This document shows, piece after piece, positions 35,479 through 44,991 of a stretch of DNA of 64,000 bases. The translations under genes were made by a program, and so were the position numbers. Source of the stretch: Aquirufa rosea (GTDB taxonomy: Bacteria; Bacteroidota; Bacteroidia; Cytophagales; Spirosomataceae). Where the stretch lies: NCBI RefSeq assembly GCF_004118285.1, contig NZ_SDHY01000005.1, positions 186,001-250,000 of the forward strand, given 5' to 3'. The notes under the pieces were generated by a model. The model worked only from the letters and a program-made list of their open reading frames with translations, had not been told where the DNA came from and made no database searches. The first letter of the stretch is position 1. The number at the start of each line of letters is the position of its first letter.

Positions 35479-36648
35479 TTACAAAAATTGAAGTTCTTTA
35501 TAAAAATTTATGAAGAACTGAGCGTATTCATCATAATTTGATTTTGCAATTCTTTTATTAAATACTCCATTTTTTTTTATTAATTTAACTATTTTTTTTA
35601 ATTCAAAATTAAACGACTCAAAATTCCTTGGATTATAAAAAAATACCTGATTGGAAAATTTTTTTAAGAAATAATCATTTTGTAAATCTTTTTCATATCC
35701 TGGCAATAAAACCATCCCTCCTGAAAATAATGATTCATATACAGTTCTTCCAGTACAAAATTGATTTTCACCTCTAATTAGACAATTTATATATGAAAAC
35801 GCACCACTATCAAATAAACTATCAATTTCATCAGTCCATATTATATTATTATTATTTTTATATTTTTCCTGAATTATAGTTGCATAATTATTAATCTTTC
35901 CAATTATTAAAAGTTCAACATTTTCAATTTTGGATTTAAAAAAAGATTCACAAACAAATTCAACTCCTTTATCTTTACCAATTACACCAGCTATTGAAAA
36001 TATGATTTTTTCTGAATTAAAATATTTATTTAAATCAGGTCTTAACTTTGTTTGTGCCTCGAAAGGGTTTTGTTGAATAAATAATTTATTTTGATCTATT
36101 TCTAAGCCAGAATTCATAATTCTTGACGCTACTGCATAGTCTATACATACAAATCTTGAAATATGATTTAAACTAGATTTGAAAATGAAAATATTTTCCA
36201 AATTTACTAATTCTCTGACATGTAATATTATTTTACACGTTTTTAGTGATTCACTTTCCAATATATACTGAACTAAAGGCAAAAGCACCACACTATTTAA
36301 GTGAATTATATCTGGTTTGGCAGATTCAATTTTTTTGATTACCGGTTTTTTAAAAATAATAAATAATAAATTGGGCAGATATACAGAAAATAAATTTTTA
36401 ATGAATCCTGGACTTATGTGCTCAAAACAAGAATTTGAAATAGGCAACCAAGTGGCCTCTATCTTATTTACATTAATAATTTTTTTTTTGACTCCTTTTT
36501 TAAAAAAATTAATCAAGTCTTTTCGATAGAGATGAAAAAACTGAATCCCTTTTTCATTTTCCATTGAAATGAAATGATTTCTAATACTTGTTGCAGCGCC
36601 ATAAGTACTATTAAAATCAGAATGCCCAATAACTAAAACTTTGATAAT
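35479..36648 (-). CDS. Glycosyltransferase (GT4-like) with apparent non-ATG start
   Basis: The first ATG is at 36564, but the frame is open 28 codons further. It encodes a normal GT4 N-terminus (IKVLVIGHSDFNSTYGAATS) that a protein starting at 36564 would lack. The only candidate starts before the in-frame TAA at 36652-36654 are ATT (36648) or ATC (36645). I annotate ATT, giving 389 aa, equal to the neighbouring GT. Later motifs are FSIAGVIGKDKGVEFVCESF, VELLIIGKINNYATII and FCTGRTVYESLFSGGMVLLPG. Either translation starts at a rare ATT, or an ATG was lost by mutation. Function: transfer of one sugar of the repeat unit. Confidence 0.75.
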   Translation of the reverse strand: MIKVLVIGHSDFNSTYGAATSIRNHFISMENEKGIQFFHLYRKDLINFFKKGVKKKIINVNKIEATWLPISNSCFEHISPGFIKNLFSVYLPNLLFIIFKKPVIKKIESAKPDIIHLNSVVLLPLVQYILESESLKTCKIILHVRELVNLENIFIFKSSLNHISRFVCIDYAVASRIMNSGLEIDQNKLFIQQNPFEAQTKLRPDLNKYFNSEKIIFSIAGVIGKDKGVEFVCESFFKSKIENVELLIIGKINNYATIIQEKYKNNNNIIWTDEIDSLFDSGAFSYINCLIRGENQFCTGRTVYESLFSGGMVLLPGYEKDLQNDYFLKKFSNQVFFYNPRNFESFNFELKKIVKLIKKNGVFNKRIAKSNYDEYAQFFINFYKELQFL

Positions 36649-36676
36649 ATTTTAAATTTTAAACTTGAAATTTATA

Positions 36677-37846
36677 TTAAACCATTAGATTTTTTATTAT
36701 AGATTCTAATTTTTTTGATTCTGTTTCCCATGAAAGCTGTAAGGCAACTTCTATTGAGTTATTTTTGATTAAATTTAAATCTTTCAAAGATTTAGATTTC
36801 AATGTTTTAATCATTGATTGAACAGTAAAATCGTCCGAAATTATCCCAACACCAAACTCTTGTGCAATGAGAGACATTTCAGGAGAAGGCCCAATTACAA
36901 CACCTAAACCAGCTTGGATAAATTCAAAAAATTTATTCGGTAAGTTAAATTTGGTGTTAAATCCTGCTGGTACTAAGAAGTAGAATCCAATATCGTATGA
37001 ACAAAGCATTTCATTTATTTCAGAAAATGGAACAGGATCATGAAAATTGACATTTTTGGATTTATGTCCAAGCACTTTTAATTCTCTAATGTAATTTTCG
37101 TCACCAGTCAAATAAAAATCTAAAGTATATCTTCCTTCCAAACCTGCTAGTACAAAAATCATATTTTCTAATAATCTATCTCTGTTAGCAACACCATGAT
37201 GAACTAGTTTAACAGGAAAGTCTTTGATTGGTTTATACTTTACCTTATTGTAATAGGGAGTACTTCTTATAACTTCTGGTCTTATTGAAAATTCTCTCTC
37301 AAATAACTCAGCTAAACCATTTGAAACTGTATAAAATCCATCTATTTTTTTTAATAATAATTTACAAAGATGTCTTTTTTCTGGTGCAACGATATGTCTG
37401 AAATAAAACGAGCCTTCCATTTCTTTCGGATAATATTCTCTTGCGTCTAAAATAATTTTTGATTTATTTGTATAGTTTTTTACGAAAAAAGGCAATAGTG
37501 TTAAATCTTCTACAATTATTAAATTGTAGTATTCATTTTTAAGTCTTTCTTCTTGATCTTTGATTTTCCAAATAAGTGAATATGTTTTATGGAAAAATGA
37601 TATACCTAATTTAAATATTCCAGCAAGGCTATTAATTAACAATAATAATCGTCTGAAAATTTTAAAACTATTTGAAATTTCAGAGGGATTAATTTCAAAT
37701 GTTAGAGTAACCTCTTTCATCTTATATTTTAATCTAGGGGATAAAGTATGTACTTCAAAACCCATATTGTAAAGTAGTTTAATCGCTCTATTAGGTCTGG
37801 GGTTACCCGATGGATCTGGTAAAGAGGCGACAAGTGCTTTTTTCAA
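36677..37846 (-). CDS. Glycosyltransferase (GT-B fold)
   Basis: This 389-residue protein has N-terminal KKALVASLPDPSGNPRPNRAI, IVEDLTLLPFFVKNYTNKSKII, LDAREYYPKEMEG, GFYTVSNGLAELFEREF, VKLVHHGVANRDRLLENMI, LDFYLTGDENYIRELKVLG, and donor region FNLPNKFFEFIQAGLGVVIGPSP. The fold is that of GT4-like capsular transferases. Donor and acceptor are unknown. It lies between the WbpI-type epimerase and the preceding glycosyltransferase in the operon, with 12-28 base gaps. Confidence 0.8.
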   Translation of the reverse strand: MKKALVASLPDPSGNPRPNRAIKLLYNMGFEVHTLSPRLKYKMKEVTLTFEINPSEISNSFKIFRRLLLLINSLAGIFKLGISFFHKTYSLIWKIKDQEERLKNEYYNLIIVEDLTLLPFFVKNYTNKSKIILDAREYYPKEMEGSFYFRHIVAPEKRHLCKLLLKKIDGFYTVSNGLAELFEREFSIRPEVIRSTPYYNKVKYKPIKDFPVKLVHHGVANRDRLLENMIFVLAGLEGRYTLDFYLTGDENYIRELKVLGHKSKNVNFHDPVPFSEINEMLCSYDIGFYFLVPAGFNTKFNLPNKFFEFIQAGLGVVIGPSPEMSLIAQEFGVGIISDDFTVQSMIKTLKSKSLKDLNLIKNNSIEVALQLSWETESKKLESIIKNLMV

Positions 37847-37858
37847 AATTAGTTACGG

Positions 37859-38908
37859 TTAAAAATATTTTACAATCTGTTCGGCTGCGTTTCCAACACC
37901 ATATAATAACTTTGGATTTGAAGGAAACGTAATGTTATTATAAGCGTTTACAATAACATTTGTATCTGTACCCACTAGATGGTTAACTCCTTCATCTAAT
38001 AACTCAACCCATTCTGTTTCAGACCTAGTAGTTAAACAAGGCTTTTGGAAAAAATATGCCTCTTTTTGTAAACCGCCGCTGTCAGTAATAACAGTTGAGC
38101 AATTTTTCAACAGCCACAACATTTCTAAATAACCAACTGGATCAATTACGTTTAATTTACTTATATCGATATTTTCTTTTTTGATAATAGCTTTCGTTCT
38201 TGGGTGAAGTGGCAACACGACTGATGAGGAATTTTCAGCAATATGTGTTAGCGCATGAATAATAGATTTCAGCTTTTCGAGATTATTAGTGTTTTCAGCA
38301 CGATGAATTGTTGATAATATAAAATTAGAACTAATATTTAGGTAAGGTATTTTCTTTGCTTTTAAACCATAATAAATAGTTGCATCATACATTACATCAC
38401 CTACTAGCCTTATTTTATCTGAACCAATTCCTTCATTGTTTAAATTTTGATTAGCAGTTTGAGTTGGTGTAAATAGCATTGTTGAGGCATGATCAGTTAA
38501 TACACGATTGATTTCCTCCGGCATAAATTTATTAAATGACCTAAGTCCTGCCTCAATATGCGCTACAGGAATATGCAATTTAGCAGCTGCAATTGTACCA
38601 GCTAAAGTTGAATCAGTATCGCCATAAACAATTACCCAATTTGGTTCTTCTTCAAGTAACACTTTTTCAATACCTTCTATCATTCTACCAGTATTTTGGC
38701 CATGAGTTCCACTAGATATATTTAAATTATAATTTGGATTGGGTATTTCTAATTCATCAAAAAAGACATTGCTCATATTTGCATCAAAATGTTGTCCTGT
38801 ATGAACAATAATCTCAGTAATATCTTTTCTATTTTTAGAAAATGCTTTAGAAACTACTGCTGCCTTAACAAATTGAGGTCGTGCTCCTACTATTGTAACA
38901 ATTTTCAT
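37859..38908 (-). CDS. UDP-GlcNAc 2-epimerase family, WbpI-like
   Basis: The start is ATG 38908 (349 aa, MKIVTIVGARPQFVKAAVVSKAF). A longer frame to 38968 would run back into asnB, which stops at 38917. Motifs: HTGQHFDANMSNVFFDELEIP, VYGDTDSTLAGTIAAAKLHIP, HIEAGLRSFNKFMPEEINR, LPLHPRTKAII, ITDSGGLQKEAYFFQKPCLTTR. The wording VGARPQF and RSFNKFMPEEINR resembles WbpI, which turns UDP-GlcNAc3NAcA into UDP-ManNAc3NAcA. With wbpA/B/D/E at the head of this cluster that role fits, but plain UDP-GlcNAc epimerase cannot be excluded. Confidence 0.85.
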   Translation of the reverse strand: MKIVTIVGARPQFVKAAVVSKAFSKNRKDITEIIVHTGQHFDANMSNVFFDELEIPNPNYNLNISSGTHGQNTGRMIEGIEKVLLEEEPNWVIVYGDTDSTLAGTIAAAKLHIPVAHIEAGLRSFNKFMPEEINRVLTDHASTMLFTPTQTANQNLNNEGIGSDKIRLVGDVMYDATIYYGLKAKKIPYLNISSNFILSTIHRAENTNNLEKLKSIIHALTHIAENSSSVVLPLHPRTKAIIKKENIDISKLNVIDPVGYLEMLWLLKNCSTVITDSGGLQKEAYFFQKPCLTTRSETEWVELLDEGVNHLVGTDTNVIVNAYNNITFPSNPKLLYGVGNAAEQIVKYF

Positions 38909-38916
38909 TTTTATAT

Positions 38917-40815
38917 TTAAATATTTGATTGATTCTGTATCCACCTGCAATAATTTATTAGGCGCCAAGCTTGAGAACTAAATTTCTTTTTCCCATCTAT
39001 TATTTCATTTAGTTCAATTATTATTTTTTCTAAATTAAGAAATGGAACATCTTTAGGATTTATATCAACCCATTCATTTATTTCTTTTTTTAATTGTTTA
39101 AGCCAAGCGTTTTCTGGTGTTTGGAAACCAATTTTATCTTTTCGATCTAAAATTTCGTCGGGAACAATTCCTCTCATCGCCTTTCTAAAAACATATTTGG
39201 TTTCACCTTGCGGAGACAGTAAATAATGCTCAGGCAAACTCAGTAAAAATTCTGCCATTTCTATGGTCAGAAATGGCACTCTACTTTCTACCGACCACAT
39301 CATAGAATTTCTATCACCATGACGTAACAATTGAGACAGTCCACATCCAAGTAGTGCACTTCTTAATTGTTCAACGAGCCTCCTTTTCCTTCCGTCAACG
39401 GAAGAATTGTTAAAAATTGAAGGTTCAGCCTTTAATTTGTTTTTTAATAAATATTGCTTGTTTAACCAGATTGGGTTATCAATATTAGTATTTAATAGTA
39501 CTCTAATGTACTTGCTTACTGAAATTGGTAACATTACAGTTATAAATATTCTTGCAGAATGCCCTAGATGACGACCTGGCCACTTGGCCCAATTATATAA
39601 AAAATTAAGCCCTCTCAAATAATGCCCTCTTTCCTTTAAGCTCAATATATATCCTTCTGGATATCCACTATATCCTGCAAGTAATTCATCAGCACCTTGA
39701 CCATCTAAAGTTACAACTACACCTTGCTTTCGAGCTTCTTTATAAACTCTATATTGCGCATATATACTAGTACCTCCAAATGGTTCACCTTGAATATTAA
39801 TCATTTTATCAATATCTTTCACAAGCTCGTCATAGCTAACATTTATTTTATGTGGGATTGCATTAACGTGATTGTTTATGATATCAGCCCATTTTTCTTC
39901 ATCAACAGTTGACCCTTTGGCAACATAACTAAAAGTATGGATTGGCATATTAGGATAAAGATAACGCATGGCACAAACTACTGCAGATGAATCTAATCCT
40001 CCTGAAAGGGCTGCTCCAATTGGAACATCACTTCGCAAATGAAGTTGTATATTTTTTAAAAATAATTCGCGAAGTTGTGAAGCTGCCTCATTAAAACTAA
40101 TATCTGAATTTTCTTTAATAGAAGGCTGCCACCATTTTTCTTGTTTTATATTTTCGTAATTATCTAAGTTTATTTTTAAAAAATGTCCTGGCAACAAATG
40201 CAAAATATTCTCATAAAATGTATTAATATTATTGTCATAACTCCCATAAATTAAATAATCTAATGACCTTTGAATATTAATCTTTGGCTTATTTTGAAAT
40301 AATTCTAATATGGCTGGCAGTTCAGAAGCAAAGCGTATATTTCCATTTTCAATATTATAAAAGAAAGGTTTTATACCAAAGGCATCGCGAACAAGAGTTA
40401 AAGTATTATCATAGTTATCAAAGATACAAAATGCGAACATCCCAATTAGTTTGCGAAGACTGCTTTTTCCCCAGTGTATCCATGCAATTAATAATACTTC
40501 GGTATCTGAATCTGTTCTAAAACCATAACCTAAAATTTTCAAATCATCTCTAAGCTCACGATAGTTATAAATTTCACCATTGAAAATAATAGAATATCTA
40601 CCATCTATACTGCTCATGGGCTGATGTCCTCCTGATGTTAAGTCAATTATTGATAAACGAGTTTGACCTAACATTAATATTCCATCATCTATTTTAAATT
40701 TTTCTATCCCACTATCATCAGGTCCGCGATGTCTCATTTTATTTAAAGCTAAATTCATTTTCTCAAAAGAATTTTCTTCAAAAGACCTTTCGTAAAACCC
40801 CACTATACCGCACAT
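38917..40815 (-). CDS. asnB: Asparagine synthase-like glutamine amidotransferase (copy 2)
   Basis: This 632-residue protein starts MCGIVGFYER with the catalytic Cys as residue 2. The glutaminase domain has MRHRGPDDSGIEKF, LSIIDLTSGGHQPM and IIFNGEIYNYRELR. The synthetase domain has the PP-loop AALSGGLDSSAVVCAM, TLDGQGADELLAGYSGYPEGY and LLRHGDRNSMMWSVESRVPFL. It is a homologue of, but distinct from, the copy at 27827-29740. It is probably used to amidate a sugar carboxylate such as GlcNAc3NAcA/ManNAc3NAcA. A 131-base gap upstream may hold a promoter. Confidence 0.88.
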   Translation of the reverse strand: MCGIVGFYERSFEENSFEKMNLALNKMRHRGPDDSGIEKFKIDDGILMLGQTRLSIIDLTSGGHQPMSSIDGRYSIIFNGEIYNYRELRDDLKILGYGFRTDSDTEVLLIAWIHWGKSSLRKLIGMFAFCIFDNYDNTLTLVRDAFGIKPFFYNIENGNIRFASELPAILELFQNKPKINIQRSLDYLIYGSYDNNINTFYENILHLLPGHFLKINLDNYENIKQEKWWQPSIKENSDISFNEAASQLRELFLKNIQLHLRSDVPIGAALSGGLDSSAVVCAMRYLYPNMPIHTFSYVAKGSTVDEEKWADIINNHVNAIPHKINVSYDELVKDIDKMINIQGEPFGGTSIYAQYRVYKEARKQGVVVTLDGQGADELLAGYSGYPEGYILSLKERGHYLRGLNFLYNWAKWPGRHLGHSARIFITVMLPISVSKYIRVLLNTNIDNPIWLNKQYLLKNKLKAEPSIFNNSSVDGRKRRLVEQLRSALLGCGLSQLLRHGDRNSMMWSVESRVPFLTIEMAEFLLSLPEHYLLSPQGETKYVFRKAMRGIVPDEILDRKDKIGFQTPENAWLKQLKKEINEWVDINPKDVPFLNLEKIIIELNEIIDGKKKFSSQAWRLINYCRWIQNQSNI

Positions 40816-40946
40816 AAATTATTTTTTAACATTGTTTAATTTTATTATGATTTTAATTATAATAAAAAATCATAACAGGTTAAATAGAAAAATTGTATTA
40901 ATTTTTTGTAATTTATCCCATAAAGTAAATCTTTCGTAGAAACATT

Positions 40947-42386
40947 TTATATCTTTCTTTTAAGGATATAACGTTTTAATAATTTCAATTCTGAATAATT
41001 AATCAAATTAACATATAACGAAAAAGCAAAGAAAAGTAAAATAGAAAAGATACTGAAGATTAATTTATATTCCTTAATGAAGTTTAAATTATTGATTATT
41101 ACAATTGCTATAATGGCAAATATTAGTGATGAAATTATTTGTTTCCACTGATAAGGAATTTTGTATAACCTCTGACTTATAATCAAATTTGCAATAAAAA
41201 TAAACAAATGAATCGTTAATGTTGATATGGCAGCACCGACAATACCAAAATTTGGAATCAATAAAAGATTCATTAATATATTGAAAATAGAACCAATTAT
41301 ATTAGTCCACATCACAAATTTAGATTTTTTATAAATCCAAGGACCAGGGGCAAAAACACTATAACATTGTGATAAAATTGATGCAGGAATTAGAAAATAA
41401 ATTACTGTATTAGCATTTAAATATGCCTTGGTAGTGAAAAATTCTAATAATTCATTAGATAACAAACAAACGATCAAATAGGCGATGAGTGATAAAAATA
41501 TAAAATATCTGAAAATTTGTGCTATTTTTTTTGGTGTTTCATCATCCTCAAATTTTTCGTAAATTATTGGGCCAAGTGATGCTTGTACACCTATTAGAAA
41601 GATACCTGCTATACTAGAAATTCTAGACCCTAAACCAAAAATCCCTACTTGATCTAATGAAACAAAATGGTTAAGCATTATTCTATCAATGTATAGATTA
41701 ATCCAAACAGATATTCCTGAAAATAGTAAGGGGAAAGAAAAGGTCAGCATTTGCTTTAGATAAGTAAAACTAAATACTAACTTAAAAATATTTTTATTTA
41801 AGTGAATAACATAAACAAAAGTGAAAATACTTCCAATTAAATACCCAAGAATAATTCCTAGTAATTTATATTTAAAAATAACTATAAGTATAAAGGAAGA
41901 AAATACAGTTACTAAGGTATTTAATATGTTCACCTTAGCGTGATCTTTACTTCTTGAATCAAATCTCAATTGATTTGTATAAAGATAGTTAAGTCCATTA
42001 ATCCATAAATATACTAATCCTATTTCAAAAAAATATCTTTGAACTTTAGGCCCGATAACAAAATTGGCAACTTCTTTAAAGAATATGAAATTTAAAATGA
42101 TGAAAATTGAATAGCAAAAAGCAGTAAAGTATAATGATGTACTTGCGTATACTGTTTTAATATTTTTATCTTTTTCTTGGATGTAAAATCTAGCTAATCC
42201 GGAAATTATATCAACTGTAATAGTCATATTAATAAAAGCCAGGTATGCTAAGAAAATGTCTAAAATACCATAATCAGATGGATTAAGTACTTTAGTATAT
42301 AATGGGATTAAAAAAATTGATAACCCCTTTGATAAAAAGGAGGGTATAGTATAATAAAATGAATCTTTAAAGAAATTTTTAACCAT
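40947..42386 (-). CDS. wzx: Polysaccharide flippase (Wzx, MATE/MOP superfamily)
   Basis: The start is taken at ATG 42386 (MVKNFFKDSFYYTIPSFLSKG, 479 aa); an ATG 4 codons earlier would overlap the GT2 gene. About 14 hydrophobic helices cover the protein, with the family opening GLSIFLIPLYTKVLNPSDYGILDIF, then NLYIDRIMLNHFVSLDQVGIFGLGSRI and LIPNFGIVGAAISTLTIHL. It flips the undecaprenyl-linked repeat unit to the periplasmic face. Together with Wzy at 34302-35468 it defines the cluster as Wzx/Wzy-dependent. Confidence 0.9.
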   Translation of the reverse strand: MVKNFFKDSFYYTIPSFLSKGLSIFLIPLYTKVLNPSDYGILDIFLAYLAFINMTITVDIISGLARFYIQEKDKNIKTVYASTSLYFTAFCYSIFIILNFIFFKEVANFVIGPKVQRYFFEIGLVYLWINGLNYLYTNQLRFDSRSKDHAKVNILNTLVTVFSSFILIVIFKYKLLGIILGYLIGSIFTFVYVIHLNKNIFKLVFSFTYLKQMLTFSFPLLFSGISVWINLYIDRIMLNHFVSLDQVGIFGLGSRISSIAGIFLIGVQASLGPIIYEKFEDDETPKKIAQIFRYFIFLSLIAYLIVCLLSNELLEFFTTKAYLNANTVIYFLIPASILSQCYSVFAPGPWIYKKSKFVMWTNIIGSIFNILMNLLLIPNFGIVGAAISTLTIHLFIFIANLIISQRLYKIPYQWKQIISSLIFAIIAIVIINNLNFIKEYKLIFSIFSILLFFAFSLYVNLINYSELKLLKRYILKRKI

Positions 42387-42388
42387 TG

Positions 42389-43474
42389 TTAAAACCAATT
42401 TTGGTATCTATACTTTGTATAATTAACATTATTGATTTTATTTAGATATTCAATTTGTTTATTATGGATATATTTCTCTGTTGATTTCCAATTCATTCTC
42501 AACTTAATCATCAGTAATGTTTTAGCAGAAAAAAAAAGTGTAGTTTTTCGAAATAAAAATATTTGAAGAAATAGTTTTAATAAAATCCCTCTAAATCCAA
42601 AGTTCTTTTTTAACAATTCTAACAAAGCAGTTATAGGCGGTTCAATATTTTGAAGTATTGAATAACTTATGATTGCTTTAATGTGAGAGATAAAGCCATG
42701 GTTTTTTAGTGAGATGAAATTTTTAATTGCATAGTCTTTATTTGAATATTTTTTAATCAACAAGGCTGCAACTAGTAAGTCTTGTAAAGATTTTACCCAA
42801 TACTCCGAATTTGTTAATTTAGTTCCTTCTGCAACAAAGGTATCTCCAATAGTTTGGTTTATTATATATGGCCTTTTAGTTGATTCTAATTCTAAAATAG
42901 TTAAATAGCCAATTACTGTTTGTGGCCAAATCATGTTTGAAAGCTCATTTGACATCGTTTTATTTGAAAAGATATCCGATAAACAATCTGTTGCAATAAT
43001 ACTAACAAATGCATTACCATATTCGTAAAACAATTTAAATGAGTCTTTCGAATTTACAAAACCAAATTTGTCTGATATAATTTTTCCACTAAAAATATTT
43101 TGAATTACTGCACTTGGGCTATGATCTAATGCCTCTATAACTGAAAGAAAACCGTCTTTATTTAAAGCATCATCATCCCCCAAAAACATAAAATATGGTG
43201 TATCGACTTTTTTAAATAAGGATAAAATATTTTCTACACCACTTACGTGTTCTTCTCTTTTAATATACTCAATTTGAATATTATTATTTTGAAATATTGG
43301 AACCCATTTTTTACAAATTTCTTCGGTATTGTCTGGAGAATTATTATCAGAAATTAGTACTTTAACCTTCACTGTAAATTTCAAGACATCAAACAATAAT
43401 TTGAAAAAACTCTCTAAATAAAATGCCCGATTGTATGTTGGGACTCCGATAGTTAATATACAATTGTCATTCAT
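42389..43474 (-). CDS. Glycosyltransferase family 2
   Basis: This 361-residue GT-A protein starts ILTIGVPTYNRAFYLESFFKLL. It has the nucleotide-binding VKVLISDNNSPDNTEEICKKW and the DxD-type metal motif FLGDDDALNKDGFLSVI. The C-terminal half is helical and hydrophobic (GILLKLFLQIFLF). It resembles abequosyl/tyvelosyl-type GT2 transferases in size and motif, and it sits directly after the CDP-dideoxyhexose genes. That makes it the best candidate to use the CDP-sugar product. Specificity is inferred. A 198-base gap separates it from rfbH upstream. Confidence 0.85.
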   Translation of the reverse strand: MNDNCILTIGVPTYNRAFYLESFFKLLFDVLKFTVKVKVLISDNNSPDNTEEICKKWVPIFQNNNIQIEYIKREEHVSGVENILSLFKKVDTPYFMFLGDDDALNKDGFLSVIEALDHSPSAVIQNIFSGKIISDKFGFVNSKDSFKLFYEYGNAFVSIIATDCLSDIFSNKTMSNELSNMIWPQTVIGYLTILELESTKRPYIINQTIGDTFVAEGTKLTNSEYWVKSLQDLLVAALLIKKYSNKDYAIKNFISLKNHGFISHIKAIISYSILQNIEPPITALLELLKKNFGFRGILLKLFLQIFLFRKTTLFFSAKTLLMIKLRMNWKSTEKYIHNKQIEYLNKINNVNYTKYRYQNWF

Positions 43475-43672
43475 TTCTTAAACAATAGAGTTTTGTTAAT
43501 GTATAGTACAAAATATTCAATGAAAAAATTAAGTATATCTTGATATACGATTAACTCAAAATTTTTATGAAATGATTGTTGATTAGATTAGGTGTTATAA
43601 AAACAAATATCTGAATTATAGATGTTGTTAACTTTAATTAACAGTTATATTTAAAAAATAATTTCTTGTAAA
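43475..43672. other. Intergenic gap inside the cluster
   Basis: These 198 AT-rich bases without a gene lie between the CDP-sugar module and the transferase/flippase module. They could hold an internal promoter or mark a recombination junction. I see no clear -33/-7 pair or terminator. Confidence 0.35.
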
Positions 43673-44989
43673 TTACTTTGCCCTAGTTAGAGATATAAAT
43701 TCAACAATTTTATCAAATATGTAGTTGAAATGTTCTTCATTCAATCCCGGCCATACACCTAACCAAAATGAATTATTCATTACTTTATCCGTATTAATTA
43801 AATCTTTATGAACTCTGTATTTAGTTTTTAAATAAGCAGGTTGCTTAGTTAAATTTCCACCGAATAGCAATCTTGTCCCAATCTTATTAACTTCTAAATA
43901 TTCCACTAATTTATTCCTATCAATCAATTTACCATCTCTAATAGTTAACAAAAATCCAAACCAACTTGGATTTGAATTTTCGGTTGCTTCTGGAAGTATA
44001 AAATAATCTTCTAAATCTTTGAATTTATTATAAAGCAACTTGTGATTTAAACGTCTTGTTTCTATAAATGAATCTGCTTTGCTTAATTGGCTTAATCCGA
44101 TTGAAGCTTGCATATCCGTTGCCTTCAGATTAAATCCAATATGAGAATAAGTATATTTATGATCATAACCATCAGGCAAATTGCCTAATTTTTGGCAGTA
44201 TCGTTCTCCACAGGTATTATCTTTTCCCGGAGCACACCAACAGTCTCTTCCCCAATCTCTAAAACTTTCAGTTATTTTCTTTAATGATGCATTATTAATT
44301 AATACTGCTCCTCCCTCCCCCATTGTAATATGATGAGCAGGATAAAATGATAAGGTTGCTAAATCACCAAATGTTCCTGTTTTCTTATTATTGTAAGTAG
44401 CTCCTAATGAATCACAATCATCTTCAATAACCCACAATTTGTGTTTTTTAGCGATTCCCATTACCACTTCTAAATTAAAAGGATTCCCCAAAGTATGAGC
44501 AATCATAATTGCCTTAGTCTTTGGAGTTATGGCAGATTCAATATCTTCTACCTTGATATTGTAAGTTGGTATATCAATATCCAATAATACTGGTATACAC
44601 CCAAATTGGATCATAGGGTTTATAGTTGTAGGAAATCCTGCAGCGACTGTAATAATTTCGTCTCCTGGCAAAATAGCTCTTTCGCCTAATTTAGGAGAAG
44701 TTAATGCATAAAATGCTAAAAGATTTGCCGAAGATCCAGAATTAACTAAAAGTGAAAACCGACTTCCAAAATATCTTGCAAGTTCGCGTTCAAATTCATC
44801 AGAAAATCTACCTGCAGTCAACCAAGCATCTAAAACCGATTCAACTCCATAGAAGATATCATCCTGATCAAGTACTTTTCCAGTTACTGGAATATAATCA
44901 TAACCAGGGTGAAATTTTCTATTTAATCGATCACTAATAATTTTTTGAATTTCTAATCTAATCGTCTCATTAATATTTTTATATTCCAT
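43673..44989 (-). CDS. rfbH: CDP-4-keto-6-deoxy-D-glucose 3-dehydratase (RfbH/DdhC, E1)
   Basis: This 438-residue protein has the DegT/DnrJ/EryC1 fold, but the PLP lysine is replaced by His ([17 protein letters not shown]), the mark of the E1 dehydratase. The [2Fe-2S] cysteines are present in [20 protein letters not shown], followed by [15 protein letters not shown]. It uses PMP and electrons from a reductase to remove the C3 hydroxyl, leading to CDP-3,6-dideoxy-4-keto-glucose. The usual E3 reductase gene (RfbI/DdhD) is not in the window. It is the last of eight tightly packed CDP-sugar genes. Confidence 0.95.
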   Translation of the reverse strand: MEYKNINETIRLEIQKIISDRLNRKFHPGYDYIPVTGKVLDQDDIFYGVESVLDAWLTAGRFSDEFERELARYFGSRFSLLVNSGSSANLLAFYALTSPKLGERAILPGDEIITVAAGFPTTINPMIQFGCIPVLLDIDIPTYNIKVEDIESAITPKTKAIMIAHTLGNPFNLEVVMGIAKKHKLWVIEDDCDSLGATYNNKKTGTFGDLATLSFYPAHHITMGEGGAVLINNASLKKITESFRDWGRDCWCAPGKDNTCGERYCQKLGNLPDGYDHKYTYSHIGFNLKATDMQASIGLSQLSKADSFIETRRLNHKLLYNKFKDLEDYFILPEATENSNPSWFGFLLTIRDGKLIDRNKLVEYLEVNKIGTRLLFGGNLTKQPAYLKTKYRVHKDLINTDKVMNNSFWLGVWPGLNEEHFNYIFDKIVEFISLTRAK

Positions 44990-44991
44990 AA

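Noticed and set aside
35479-36564. Glycosyltransferase starting at ATG 36564
   Set aside because: It would lack the N-terminal strand and Gly-rich loop that are encoded in frame upstream.
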